This document shows positions 33,861 through 44,638 of a stretch of DNA of 64,000 nt, one piece after another. This DNA is from Arachis hypogaea (Eukaryota > Streptophyta > Magnoliopsida > Fabales > Fabaceae). The stretch spans positions 51,505,353 to 51,569,352 of the forward strand of contig NC_092054.1 of NCBI RefSeq assembly GCF_003086295.3. Direction: 5' to 3'. The notes under the pieces are model-generated. The model made no database searches. It worked only from the letters and a program-made list of their open reading frames with translations, and had not been told where the DNA came from. Position 1 is the stretch's first letter. Every line of letters begins with the position of its first letter. The translations under genes were made by a program, and so were the position numbers.

Positions 33861-34431
33861 GTGATCTCTCTCTATTATTTTTTCTTAGCACAAAACACCA
33901 AAAAGGATTAAACGCACCATGTGGTAAATAGGAAAGCAAAGAAGACAGAACAGAATTCTAAAAATTAAAATAAGAAAAATTAAAATAAAACTAACTAGGA
34001 AACACCAAACTTAATTTCAGAAATTAAAAAAATATTAGTGCTATTGTAAATATATATACAAATATTTTTTTATTTTTTTATTTTTTTTTTGAGGTTAAAA
34101 ATAGAAATAAAATAAAATTAATAAAATATTAAAAGATAAGAAAAATAATGGGAAGAAACGGAATGAAAATAAAAAGAAAATAAAAATAAAAATAGGAAAA
34201 TAAAATAAAAAAAATGGACGTAGGTTTTGAAGACAAAATTCAAAAGTTAAATGAAATAGAAAAATTAAAACGGGGGATAGGGGGGATGAACGAAAAAAAA
34301 GGAAAACAAGGGAAAATTTTTTTTATTTTAAATTTTTTTTCAAAATATAATAAAATAATATTTAAATAAAATTAAAATTAAAACGCCTAATCTAAACAAT
34401 CAAGCAACTAATAGTTGTTAATCACAGTCAA
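33861..34431 (-). other. Element D 5' leader
   Basis: Very AT-rich, with A-rich and T-rich runs. It shares TAATTTCAG...ATTAGTGCTATT with the leader of A and TAGTTGCTTGATTG with the fragment beside LTR C. No ORF. Confidence 0.6.
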
Positions 34432-34449
34432 TCCCCGGCAACGGCGCCA
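34432..34449 (-). other. Primer binding site for tRNA-Asp (element D)
   Basis: Reverse complement of TGGCGCCGTTGCCGGGGA, six bases from LTR D. Confidence 0.9.
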
Positions 34450-34455
34450 AAAACT

Positions 34456-35819
34456 TGATGCGGTATTTTACAACCCACAAACTTACCGGCAAGTGCACCG
34501 GGTCGTACCAAGTAATACCTTACGTGAGTAAGGGTCGATCCCACGAGGATTGATGGATTAAGCAACAATAGCGTTTGATAAGATTAGTTAGACAGACAGA
34601 AATTAGTGTTTGGAAGTTCAAAAGCATTAAAAAATAAAGAAGAGTTTGAAGACAGGCAGGTGAATAGGTGAGAATAAAACATGGAGAAAATAGTTAAGGC
34701 TTCAGAGTTATCTATTTTTCCGGATTAACTTTTCTTACTAACTATTTTAAACATGTAGGATTTAATTTATGGCAACTATATGTGACTAGACCCTAATTCC
34801 TTAGACCTTTCTAGTCTCCTCTAAAATTCATCAACAGCCAATTTCTTGGTCAATTAATTCCAATTAGAGGGTGATGATCAATTTCCAGTTTATATGCCAC
34901 AAAAACTCTAATTACCCAAAAATAAAAGGATTATATGTCACGTATCCCGTTAAATTCAGATAATTAAAATTTAGGAGAATATATTTTCAAGCTATTGTTC
35001 AAGTAAAGAGCTTTTCCAAGTTTTACAAGAACTCAAATAGAAAAAGGGTCATACTTCCGTTCCACCCAAATTCATAAAATAAAGAGCGAAAACAATTCTT
35101 AAATTATAAATCCATACATAAATTAAAATAGAAAAAGCAATAAAATTAATCCATAGAAATAGACAGAGCTCCTAACCTTAACAGTGGAGGATTAGTTGCT
35201 CATAGTTCAGAGTAGAAAACTAGGATTGTAAATTGGGATGGAATGGGATCCTCCCCAGGACCTCTACAAAGGAAGGAAAGCTTCCTCCTTTTATAACTAA
35301 TCCTAATAATTTAAAAATCAAATTTCTAAAATTAAAATAAAAATAATATCTTTTCCTAAAATAAGATTTGAATTTAAATTCGAATTAATTAACAAGTCTT
35401 CAGCTGATGGGTGGGACCACTTGATTTGTCCATTCTGCAGCTTCTAATCTGTGATTTCTGGGCTAAGAACTGGGTCAAAACGGCCCAGAAATCGCCCCCA
35501 GCGTTTTTCTACATTTTCTGCACGTGGCGCATGTGACGCATCCGCGTCGTCCACGCGTTCGCGTCATTTGTGCAGATTCCATTCCACGCAGTCGTGTTAG
35601 CCATGCGTCCGCGTCGGTATTCGCTGGTTATCTCTTTGACTTCTTTTCTTTCTTTGCAGAAACTCCATCAAATCCATCCGAATGCTACCTAAAATAAACA
35701 GTATTATACAAAACTCAAAATAGCATTCATAGTGGCTAAAATATAATTAATTCTTAATTAAACTCAACAATTTAGATGCAAATTCACTAGGAAAAGATAG
35801 GAAAGATGCTCACGCATCA
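34456..35819 (-). repeat. LTR D, 5' LTR of element D (1364 bp)
   Basis: Minus strand TGATGCGTGAGCATC (35819) to CGCATCA (34456). TATAAAAG at 35295-35288, hairpin at 34533-34518. It lacks one dyad pair present in LTR C. Its outer flank (35820 on) is 3'-region sequence, so it is also the 3' LTR of a further unit. Confidence 0.85.
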
Positions 35820-36487
35820 CAACACCAAACTTAAACTGTTGCTTGTCCTCAAGCAACCAAAACTAATATAAGCTTAGGATGTGAATTTGCATGAGAATGA
35901 GAGTTTGATTAAGCCCATGTCTCTTCTTATAGTGGGGTCTACAACTGCAAACCTAAACAGTTTTGGCATCTCACTTTATCCTTTGAAGTTCAGAATGATT
36001 GGCATCCATAAGAACTCAGAATTCAGATAGTGTTATTGATTCTCCTAGTTCAGTATGTTGATTCTTGAACACAGATACTTTATGAGTCTTGGCCATGACC
36101 CTAAGCATTTTGTTTTCCAGTATTACCACCGGATACATAAAAGCCACAGACACATAACTGGGTTAACCTTTTCAGATTGTGACTCAACTTTGCTAGAGTC
36201 CCCAGTTAGAGGTGCCCAGAGTTCTTAAGCACACTCTTTTTGCTTTGGATCACGACTTTAACCGCTCAGTCTCAAGCTTTTCACTTGACACCTTCACGCC
36301 ACAAGCACATGGTTAGGGACAGCTTGATTTAGCCGCTTAGGCCAGGATTTTATTCCTTTGGGCCCTCCTATCCATTAATGCTCAAAGCCTTGGATCCTTT
36401 TTATCCTTTGCCTTTTAGTTTAAAGTGTTATTGGCTTTTTCTGCTTGCTTTTTCTTTTTTTCTTTTTGAATTTATTTTATTTTATTT

Positions 36488-36527
<40 letters not shown>

Positions 36528-37035
36528 GCAAGCTTCGTAGTTTTCACTTCTTTTTCTTGCTTCAAGAATCAATTTTATGATTTTTTCAGATTATCAATAA
36601 TATTTCTCTTTTTTCATCATTCTTTCAAGAACCAACAATTTTAACATTCATAAACTTCACTATAAAAAATATGCACTATTCATGTCATGCATTCAGAATC
36701 ATAGAAAATACCACCACATTTAAATAAATAAGACTATTCTTCAATATAGACCCACTTTCTCATGCAATATATCACTCCTGTATTTTTTATTTGAATTTAA
36801 GCTCAGTGAGTAATACATGAGACATCTTTTCAGAATTAAAGCAATAGGGAGAACTAAACTAGTCCTAGGATTCTAACTAATAACGGATCATGCAACAAAC
36901 AAAGAAAAATAGCAGAAAACCAGAACATAACATAGACAAAGAGGGGAGGAATAAAAAATGAAAGGAACTCAACCACCTTAGTTATCCTAGCAGTCGTTTA
37001 TTCTTCAGGTTGTGCTCCTCAGTGAAGATGATTCG
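35820..37035 (-). other. 3' region of a further element unit, truncated by the F array
   Basis: Matches the element D 3' region from the LTR edge up to the 23-codon ORF, then is cut at 37035 by the F-family LTR. The last five bases, ATTCG, are the expected target duplication; its partner would lie in the gap. Includes a (TA)n tract at 36491-36525. Confidence 0.65.
36491..36525. repeat. (TA)n microsatellite
   Basis: About 17 TA units, at the position homologous to 31261-31307. Confidence 0.9.
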
Positions 37036-37342
37036 TGATGCCAAGGCATCTTAGGCTAGTTTCACTAGCCTTTTTCTTTTATTTTTAGTTGTTTTATGCA
37101 TTTTCTTGAGCCTTAAGTAATCATTTGGGCCAAATAGTCATGCTTGTCTTAAATCATTCAACATGAAGATTTTGATGCAAATTCCATGAGTTTTTAGTTA
37201 TATTACTTGAATGCTATGAATGGAAGATTTCTCATGAAATTTTGCAAGACTTTGATGCAATTGTTTGGATGATTTCAGGGAAGAAGAGGCTCGGCAAGGA
37301 AGCAACAAAATCAATAAAGGAAGCTTGAATATCACATGTGGA

Positions 37343-37750
37343 GTTTAAGTTCCAGTTTAAGCTTAAACTGGAACTTAAACTACCAAGCCATATAATGCTG
37401 GAATTGAAGTTTAACCTCCAGTTTAACCTTAAACTGGAGGTTAAATGCCAGAAGTGAGAATCTCACCAGGGGAGCATTTCCACGTTTAACCTCCAGTTTA
37501 ACCTTAAACTGGAGGTTAAACGCCAGAAGTAAGAAAGGCACCAGGAGCATTCCACGTTTAAGCTCCAGTTTAACCTTAAACTGGAGCTTAAATGTGTTCG
37601 ACTATTTTTTCTCCTCCAGGGTTGCTTTCTCATTTCCACGTTTAAGCTTCAGTTTAACCTTAAACTGAAGCTTAAACGTGCTCGAGCTTGTGCCTCCAGG
37701 GAGTGCCAGCGTTTAAGCTCCAGTTTAAGCTTAAACTGGAGCTTAAACGT
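37343..37750. repeat. Six-palindrome array in F LTR 1
   Basis: Palindromes at 37343-37380 (perfect, 38 bp, arms GTTTAAGTTCCAGTTTAAG), 37409-37446, 37484-37521, about 37554-37595, 37637-37680 and 37709-37750. All share the core CCAGTTTAA...TTAAACTGG, with arm variants CTCC, CCTCC or CTTC. Copies are at 42646-43053 and 47947-48353. Confidence 0.9.
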
Positions 37751-37797
37751 GTTATATGGAACAGCTTGACCATGCCTTCTTCAAACATAAATAACCT

Positions 37798-38085
37798 GAG
37801 CTACAAAACTCCAAATGAGGTGATTCAAAATGCATTGGAAAGAAGACATCTAGAGCTTTCCAAGCATATATGGCATGCATGGTGGATACTAAAAATTGAG
37901 GGAGAAAACAGCCCCGTAATGTGCATAGAAGAGCATAGTACCAACATGCAATCAGGCCAGCTGACCTCTTCACCTTCCATGGAGTATAACTCGAGTTGTA
38001 GAACTCCAAATGAGGTGCTTCCAGTTGCGTTAGAAAGCTGACATCCATAGCTTTCCAACGAGGTATAATATTCTATATTTGGCAT
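37798..38085 (+). repeat. Duplicated shared LTR motif in F LTR 1
   Basis: Two related copies (37798-37870 and 37991-38085) of a motif with AACTCCAAATGAGGTG, then GGAAAG, GACATC and CTTTCCA. A third version lies in the unrelated LTR at 63181-63275. The GGAAAG and CTTTCC parts can pair. Confidence 0.7.
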
Positions 38086-38323
38086 CAAATTGGCAAGATT
38101 GACAAGAGAACAAAGTGACGACTCAAGAAAGGGGGGTGCAACGTTTGAGTGTAGTTTAATGGATCATTATCCTTTTTGGATCAATTATGTCACTCTACCC
38201 TTCAAGCAAGCAAGGCCCATCAACAACACCAAATCAAGGCCACAAGAATCATCTAGAATAGTTTATTTTCATTTGATTGTAATTTGCTTTGAATTTCATT
38301 TTCATTTTGTAATTTAGGGAGCC

Positions 38324-38333
38324 TATTTAAAGG
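38324..38333 (+). promoter_or_regulatory. F LTR TATA-like box
   Basis: TATTTAAAGG about 1.29 kb into the LTR, followed after about 30 bp by a purine-rich stretch. Plausible core promoter; no transcript evidence. Confidence 0.35.
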
Positions 38334-39221
38334 CCTTAGTTTCTGCATTTAAAAAGGAGGGGGGATTGAGGGGGAATCCAGCCCCTGAGGGGGAAGTTTG
38401 GACACACGGAGAACTTTGGATCATTTTCTTTTAGTTTTGTAATTGAATTCAGAGCTATGACTCACTAAACCCCTTTCATTGGGTTAGGGAGCTCTATTGT
38501 AATTCAATGAATCAATAATAGTTTTATCTTCTTCTTCAATCTTTTCTCTTGAATTTTGTTAGAAAGCTTCTCGATCTAATTCCATTGGGTAGTTGTCTTG
38601 GGAAAGAAACTACCCATAATTGGAATCCTTCGGAACCTTGGGAAAGGAATGGAGGATTCATGCTAGAGAAGCTTTCTCACAGTGAATTGGATTGGAGTTT
38701 GGATGGATATTGTGACATGTAATCCTACCAAATTGTTGTTCATGAACTGTGTGGTATAATCAGTGATCGAGCATCATCTCTTCTTATGAACATTTAAACC
38801 AAGGGATTGGGAATTTGTTTGTTTTTAGAGAGAATTGGTGAGCCAAGGGATTGGGATCCAATCATATAAGATTGCCAAGCAAAATTCAATGAACGCATTG
38901 GTTGAGGAAGAGATAAACATGTTTTGATTCGGAGATCTCAATATCTCCTATAACCCAATGAATTCCCCATTTCTGATTTCCACTTTCTCTTTACATTCTG
39001 CAACTCAATTTATGCAATCACCCCCATTCCCTTTTAATTTCAGCAATTTAGCTTCTGCTCTTTAATTCATGCAATTTAAGATTCCGCCATTTAAATTTCT
39101 TGTCATTTACGTTTCCCGCCAAATTTACATTCCGCAATTCTCATCTAAATCTTGATTCCGCTCAACTAGAACACACTTCTAATCCGAATTGCTCACTCAA
39201 CCAATCCTTGTGGGATTCGAC

Positions 39222-39237
39222 CTCACTCTATTGTGAG
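39222..39237 (+). promoter_or_regulatory. Conserved LTR 3'-domain hairpin, F copy
   Basis: CTCAC-TCTATT-GTGAG after GGGATTCGAC. Repeated in LTR 2. In LTR 3 (about 49825) the site has base losses next to the gap. Confidence 0.5.
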
Positions 39238-39336
39238 TTTTTACTTGACGATAACCGGTGCACTTGCCGGAAGGAATTTTGCCGATCGTGCAATTTCCTA
39301 AATCGTAGCATAACAAGTTTATGCGCATCAAGTTTA

Positions 39337-39354
39337 TGGCGCCGTTGCCGGGGA
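39337..39354 (+). other. Primer binding site for tRNA-Asp (F unit 1)
   Basis: TGGCGCCGTTGCCGGGGA, six bases after LTR 1. Confidence 0.9.
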
Positions 39355-39535
39355 TTGGTTTTCGATTGACAATTCTCCAATTGGAAGTTAACTAGATTGA
39401 GCAATTTTTCTTTTCTTTTGTTAATAGTTTTTGTTTCAGTTTATTACTGCTAATTTCTGCAAATTTTAATTTGTTTTCTTTGCTTATTCACTTGTTAGCA
39501 TACTAACCACTAGCTGTTTGTGATATTGCCTCACT

Positions 39536-40726
39536 ATGGAATTTCCACTATCTTTGGATGAGTATTGTTTGAGACTGAGCACATTGCAAAAAAGAAAGGA
39601 GTATCCATCATCTTTTGGTCAATCAAAATTCATGAGAAACTCTCCACCACCACAGAATGATTCATGTTATTATGCTCATGGTGGGTGGGAGTATCAGGAA
39701 CAGGAAACGGGGTACTTCCCAGAGCCACAAAATGGTCCATGTTTTGGTGAATTTGATCACTACTCAAGTTGTGGCTGGGAAGATCAAAACCAAAGAGATT
39801 TCACTTATTCACACCCCATTCATCAAGAGCCATCACCTCTGAATTATCCAACCTCACCTCCTAGTTTTACATATCCAAATTCTTCATCACTTGAGCATTT
39901 CTCAGCACAAAATTCCTTCTCAAATTCATACAATTCATTTCACTATCCACAAGACTCGTTCCACTACACACAAGAGTCATACCACTACCAACACTCCAAC
40001 CAAAGACTCTATCAGCCCACACAAAACACATACTCCCAGCCACCATATCACAGCCAAGATAATCAACCTCATCAACCCAATCCGAACCAACAATTTCAAG
40101 ATCAATTAAACAGGATAGAAGGAATGATTGCAACTATGGGCAGAGATGTGGCCGATTTGAAAGGCTTTAAGGAAGAAGTGATATCCAACTTACAAAATCA
40201 AGGTGCTGCCATTCAAAAGCTAGAAGCACAAATTGGATATCTATCAAAGCAAATCCCTACCCACAATTCTTCTAGTGATACCATGGCAAACCCAAGGGAG
40301 GAATCAGAAGAACAAGAAAGGGAGAAAGTCAATCAAGGGAGATCACACTCCAATGACATAGAGAGTTGCAAAGAGGAAGGGTTCATTGAACCACAAATTC
40401 AGGAAGCTTTTGATGAACAGGATACTCCAACTGTCCAACAACAACCAAGTTCTGAGATCAAGGATGTGAAGGCAGTAGAAACAAGCACCAAAATGAGGAT
40501 TGTGACCGAGAAACAAAGGATCATATCCATGAAGAAGAGAAGGTCGAAGAACAATCCAACTCCTGAGCCAACAAGCAAGTTCACTCAAGCCAATCACAAG
40601 GGAAAGCTTGCTGGAAAGAAGCATTCACAACAAGGGGCACTAACTAGCTCCTTTATCCACTTGAAGTCATTCCTCTTAACAAACTGGAAGAAGAGGAAGA
40701 AAGTCAGGAACAGCATGTCAAGCTAA
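39536..40726 (+). CDS. F-family Gag-C-terminal-like protein, unit 1 (396 aa)
   Basis: Intact frame starting MEFPLSLDEYCLRLSTLQKR. CGWEDQNQRDF (79-89) resembles NFGW..Q.QR of Gag A and D. A Ser/Tyr/His/Gln-rich stretch (about 100-185) is followed by a coiled-coil-like segment (about 186-242) with LEAQIGYLSKQIP and NPREE, aligning with LEVQMGQMSKQLP and NPRED in Gag A. Basic clusters KKRRSK (333-338) and KKRKK (385-389) could be nuclear signals. It lacks the Retrotrans_gag capsid domain, zinc knuckle, protease and pol. The second unit has the same protein, so it is recent rather than proven selected. Confidence 0.65.
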   Translation: MEFPLSLDEYCLRLSTLQKRKEYPSSFGQSKFMRNSPPPQNDSCYYAHGGWEYQEQETGYFPEPQNGPCFGEFDHYSSCGWEDQNQRDFTYSHPIHQEPSPLNYPTSPPSFTYPNSSSLEHFSAQNSFSNSYNSFHYPQDSFHYTQESYHYQHSNQRLYQPTQNTYSQPPYHSQDNQPHQPNPNQQFQDQLNRIEGMIATMGRDVADLKGFKEEVISNLQNQGAAIQKLEAQIGYLSKQIPTHNSSSDTMANPREESEEQEREKVNQGRSHSNDIESCKEEGFIEPQIQEAFDEQDTPTVQQQPSSEIKDVKAVETSTKMRIVTEKQRIISMKKRRSKNNPTPEPTSKFTQANHKGKLAGKKHSQQGALTSSFIHLKSFLLTNWKKRKKVRNSMSS

Positions 40727-40745
40727 TGACGTTAAAGAAGCGCTT

Positions 40746-40763
40746 GTTGGGAGGCAACCCAAC
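40746..40763 (+). promoter_or_regulatory. Conserved post-ORF hairpin, F unit 1
   Basis: GTTGGG-AGGCAA-CCCAAC, 19 bases after the stop codon, preceded by GAAGCGCTT. Confidence 0.6.
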
Positions 40764-42338
40764 CAAAGGTAGTTTTTCTTTTCTAGTTATTTCAATAAAA
40801 GAGTTAAGTAGATTTATCTGTATTGCAAGGAGCTAAGTTTGGTGTTGCACACCAAAACAATTCAAGGGTGAATGTGAGATTCTAAGTTTGGTGTTCCACC
40901 AAAAACTTCATTAAAAGCACATTTCTACCTCAGCATGACTAGTCACTAGCTCCAACCAATCAGGGAAACTACTTAAACAATAGTTTAATTTCTAGTTCAT
41001 AGTTTCTTTTTCTAGTTCATAGTTATTTTCTTAATAAAAGCACATGAGGTTTTCTGCATATGATCCCAATTGCTGCATATGGCAAGGAACTAAGTTTCGT
41101 GTTCACACACCAATCTAAGTTCAGAGGCCTACAAACATCCATGCATGCTAACCAATTCTCAAAGTGCTTGGGGAACAAGCAACTTCTAATAGCTTTGCAG
41201 GAAGACAATCAATCTCATGGAAGGAATATACATCATCATCAAAGAGAACACCAAGGCTAGGAAGGATGATGAACAACAAAGAAGATGCTAAAAGGTTGTA
41301 TTGTCACTTAATTGCTTGTACTTTGAATTGCTGATATTTGAAGTTTGCATGCACCTCTGCTTTAAGTTTGAGTCATTGCAGTTTTTGTTTGTCTGTTTGT
41401 TTAATTTTCAAATAAGTGATAGTCTAAGTGTCTGGATAACTTCATCTTCTTAAACAAATGCTTGCCATGCTTGTTCTGTTTCCATAAAATAAAAGAAATG
41501 TTTGAACAAAAGTAACTCAATTCCATTTGGTAAGAAATCAAATAAGATTAAGTGGTGGTATGCATGTTTGATTGAATAGTCAGCTCACTAAGAAATAAAG
41601 TTAGAATTGTCACTTTTAGTGGAAATTAGGATGCTGTCTATGGATCTTGATGAATAAATGTCTTTGGCCATGAAAAAGAAAGAAGAAGAAGAAGAAAAAG
41701 CCACTGAAAAAGGGCAACCAAAAAGCAAAAAAATTGAGAAAATAAGCTAGGCACCAATGGTTTGAACTTCTGAGACAAATGCCTGTGGTGTTTATGTATT
41801 AAGGATATGCTTGGATGAATAGGTTCTGAGGAGTGTTTCAACACTTGGTAACTTAGGTTAACTAACCCGGGATTATCAACCAAAAGTCCATTATCAAGAG
41901 CAACCTAAATACAAAACATTTAGTCACACAAAGAGGTACTGGGTACCAATGTCTCAAGAAGAAATGTGAACTAAAATGCCTGTAGTGGATATGTGTAGTG
42001 CACTGATAAGAAAAAGAAAATGCCAAAGGCTTGTGCAACACATGACACTGAGCAACAAGGAGCAAATAAGCTCAAAGAAAAAGAAAAAAAAGAAAAGAAA
42101 CTTGCCAAGGATATGTGAATAACAAGAGGCCATAGCAGTGTTTTAGTGGAAATATAAAAAGTGACATTCTTACCTAAGAAACAATAAAGTGATGCTGCAA
42201 CAACTTTTTGCATGAACACGCCATTAATCAATGTCAATTACTTACTGATATGGCTAATGAATTTACTTTCTGTTTCATTCTTTCTTCTCAATAATTCAGA
42301 ACTTGCTTGGGGACAAGCAAGGATTAAGTTTGGTGTTG
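40764..42338 (+). other. F unit 1 3' region
   Basis: Non-coding. TAAGTTTGGTGTT motifs occur at about 40837, 40883, 41092 (one-base variant) and finally at 42326-42338 next to the LTR, the last preceded by GGGGACAAGCAAGG. No canonical long polypurine tract precedes the LTR. Confidence 0.6.
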
Positions 42339-44632
42339 TGATGCCAAGGCATCTTAGGCTAGTTTCACTAGCCTTTTTCTTTTATTTTTAGTTGTTTTAT
42401 GCATTTTCTTGAGCCTTAAGTAATCATTTGGGCCAAATAGTCATGCTTGTCTTAAATCATTCAACATGAAGATTTTGATGCAAATTCCATGAGTTTTTAG
42501 TTATATTACTTGAATGCTATGAATGGAAGATTTCTCATGAAATTTTGCAAGACTTTGATGCAATTGTTTGGATGATTTTAGGGAAGAAGAGGCTAGGCAA
42601 GGAAGCAACAAAATCAATAAAGGAAGCTTGAATATCACATGTGGAGTTTAAGTTCCAGTTTAAGCTTAAACTGGAACTTAAACTACCAAGCCATATAATG
42701 CTGGAATTGAAGTTTAACCTCCAGTTTAACCTTAAACTGGAGGTTAAACGCCAGAAGTGAGAATCTCACCAGGGGAGCATTTCCACGTTTAACCTCCAGT
42801 TTAACCTTAAACTGGAGGTTAAACGCCAGAAGTAAGAAAGGCACCAGGAGCATTCCACGTTTAAGCTCCAGTTTAACCTTAAACTGGAGCTTAAACGTGT
42901 TCGACTATTTTTTCTCCTCCAGGGTTGCTTTCTCATTTCCACGTTTAAGCTTCAGTTTAACCTTAAACTGAAGCTTAAACGTGCTCGAGCTTGTGCCTCC
43001 AGGGAGTGCCAGCGTTTAAGCTCCAGTTTAAGCTTAAACTGGAGCTTAAACGTGTTATATGGAACAGCTTGACCATGCCTTCTTCAAATATAAATAACCT
43101 GAGCTACAAAACTCCAAATGAGGTGATTCAAAATGCATTGGAAAGAAGACATCTAGAGCTTTCCAAGCATATATGGCATGCATGGTGGATACTAAAAATT
43201 GAGGGAGAAAACAGCCCCGTAATGTGCATAGAAGAGCATAGTACCAACATGCAATCAGGCCAGCTGACCTCTTCACCTTCCATGGAGTATAACTCGAGTT
43301 GTAAAACTCCAAATGAGGTGCTTCCAGTTGCGTTAGAAAGCTGACATCCATAGCTTTCCAACGAGGTATAATAGTCTATATTTGGCATCAAATTGGCAAG
43401 GTTGACAAGAGAACAAAGTGACGACTCAAGAAAGGGGGGTGCAACGTTTGAGTGTAGTTTAATGGATCATTATCCTTTTTGGATCAATTATGTCACTCTA
43501 CCCTTCAAGCAAGCAAGGCCCATCAACAACACCAAATCAAGGCCACAAGAATCATCTAGAATAGTTTATTTTCATTTGATTGTAATTTGCTTTGAATTTC
43601 ATTTTCATTTTGTAATTTAGGGAGCCTATTTAAAGGCCTTAGTTTCTGCATTTAAAAAGGAGGGGGATTAAGGGGGAATCCAGCCCCTGAGGGGAAGTTT
43701 GGACACACGGAGAACTTTGGATCATTTTCTTTTAGTTTTGTAATTGAATTCAGAGCTATGACTCACTAAACCCCTTTCATTGGGTTAGGGAGCTCTATTG
43801 TAATTCAATGAATCAATAATAGTTTTATCTTCTTCTTCAATCTTTTCTCTTGAATTTTGTTAGAAAGCTTCTCGATCTAATTCCATTGGGTAGTTGTCTT
43901 GGGAAAGAAACTACCCATAATTGGAATCCTTCGGAACCTTGGGAAAGGAATGGAGGATTCATGCTAGAGAAGCTTTCTCACAGTGAATTGGATTGGAGTT
44001 TGGATGGATATTGTGACATGTAATCCTACCAAATTGTTGTTCATGAAACTGTGTGGTATAATCAGTGATCGAGCATCATCTCTTCTTATGAACATTTAAA
44101 CCAAGGGATTGGGAATTTGTTTGTTTTTAGAGAGAATTGGTGAGCCAAGGGATTGGGATCCAATCATATAAGATTGCCAAGCAAAATTCAATGAACGCAT
44201 TGGTTGAGGAAGAGATAAACATGTTTTGATTCGGAGATCTCAATATCTCCTATAACCCAATGAATTCCCCATTTCTGATTTCCACTTTCTCTTTACATTC
44301 TGCAACTCAATTTATGCAATCACCCCCATTCCCTTTTAATTTCAGCAATTTAGCTTCTGCTCTTTAATTCATGCAATTTAAGATTCCGCCATTTAAATTT
44401 CTTGTCATTTACGTTTCCCGCCAAATTTACATTCCGCAATTCTCATCTAAATCTTGATTCCGCTCAACTAGAACACACTTCTAATCCGAATTGCTCACTC
44501 AACCAATCCTTGTGGGATTCGACCTCACTCTATTGTGAGTTTTTACTTGACGATAACCGGTGCACTTGCCGGAAGGAATTTTGCCGATCGTGCAATTTCC
44601 TAAATCGTAGCATAACAAGTTTATGCGCATCA
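42339..44632 (+). repeat. F-family LTR 2 (2294 bp)
   Basis: Shared between units 1 and 2: it is preceded by a 3' region and followed by a primer site. It differs from LTR 1 by only a few bases. Confidence 0.9.
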
Positions 44633-44638
44633 AGTTTA

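Larger units (their letters stand above)
29175..35819 (-). mobile_element. Non-autonomous element D
   Basis: A 6.6-kb minus-strand unit: 5' LTR 34456-35819, primer site, leader, one gag-like ORF (33860-32661), 3' region, 3' LTR 29175-30589. It has no protease, RT or integrase. Sequences outside both LTRs are again element sequence (primer site and leader on the left, 3' region on the right), so it sits in a tandem series and has no target duplication of its own. Confidence 0.75.
37036..39330 (+). repeat. F-family LTR 1 (2295 bp)
   Basis: TGATGCCAAGGCATC to GCGCATCA. Contains six palindromes (37343-37750), two copies of the shared ggaaag/ctttcc motif (37798-38085), a TATTTAAAGG promoter-like box (38324-38333) and the conserved 3' domain with a CTCAC/GTGAG hairpin (39222-39237). 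Confidence 0.85.

Noticed and set aside
37343..37750. CRISPR-like repeat array
   Set aside because: The repeats are palindromes of unequal arms without uniform unique spacers, in a plant LTR with no Cas genes.
37688..38041. A 117-codon open frame repeated in all three F LTRs (also 42991-43344 and 48290-48643)
   Set aside because: It lies inside the LTR, begins in the palindrome array and spans the shared hairpin motif. Its conservation is explained by the recent duplication of the whole LTR.
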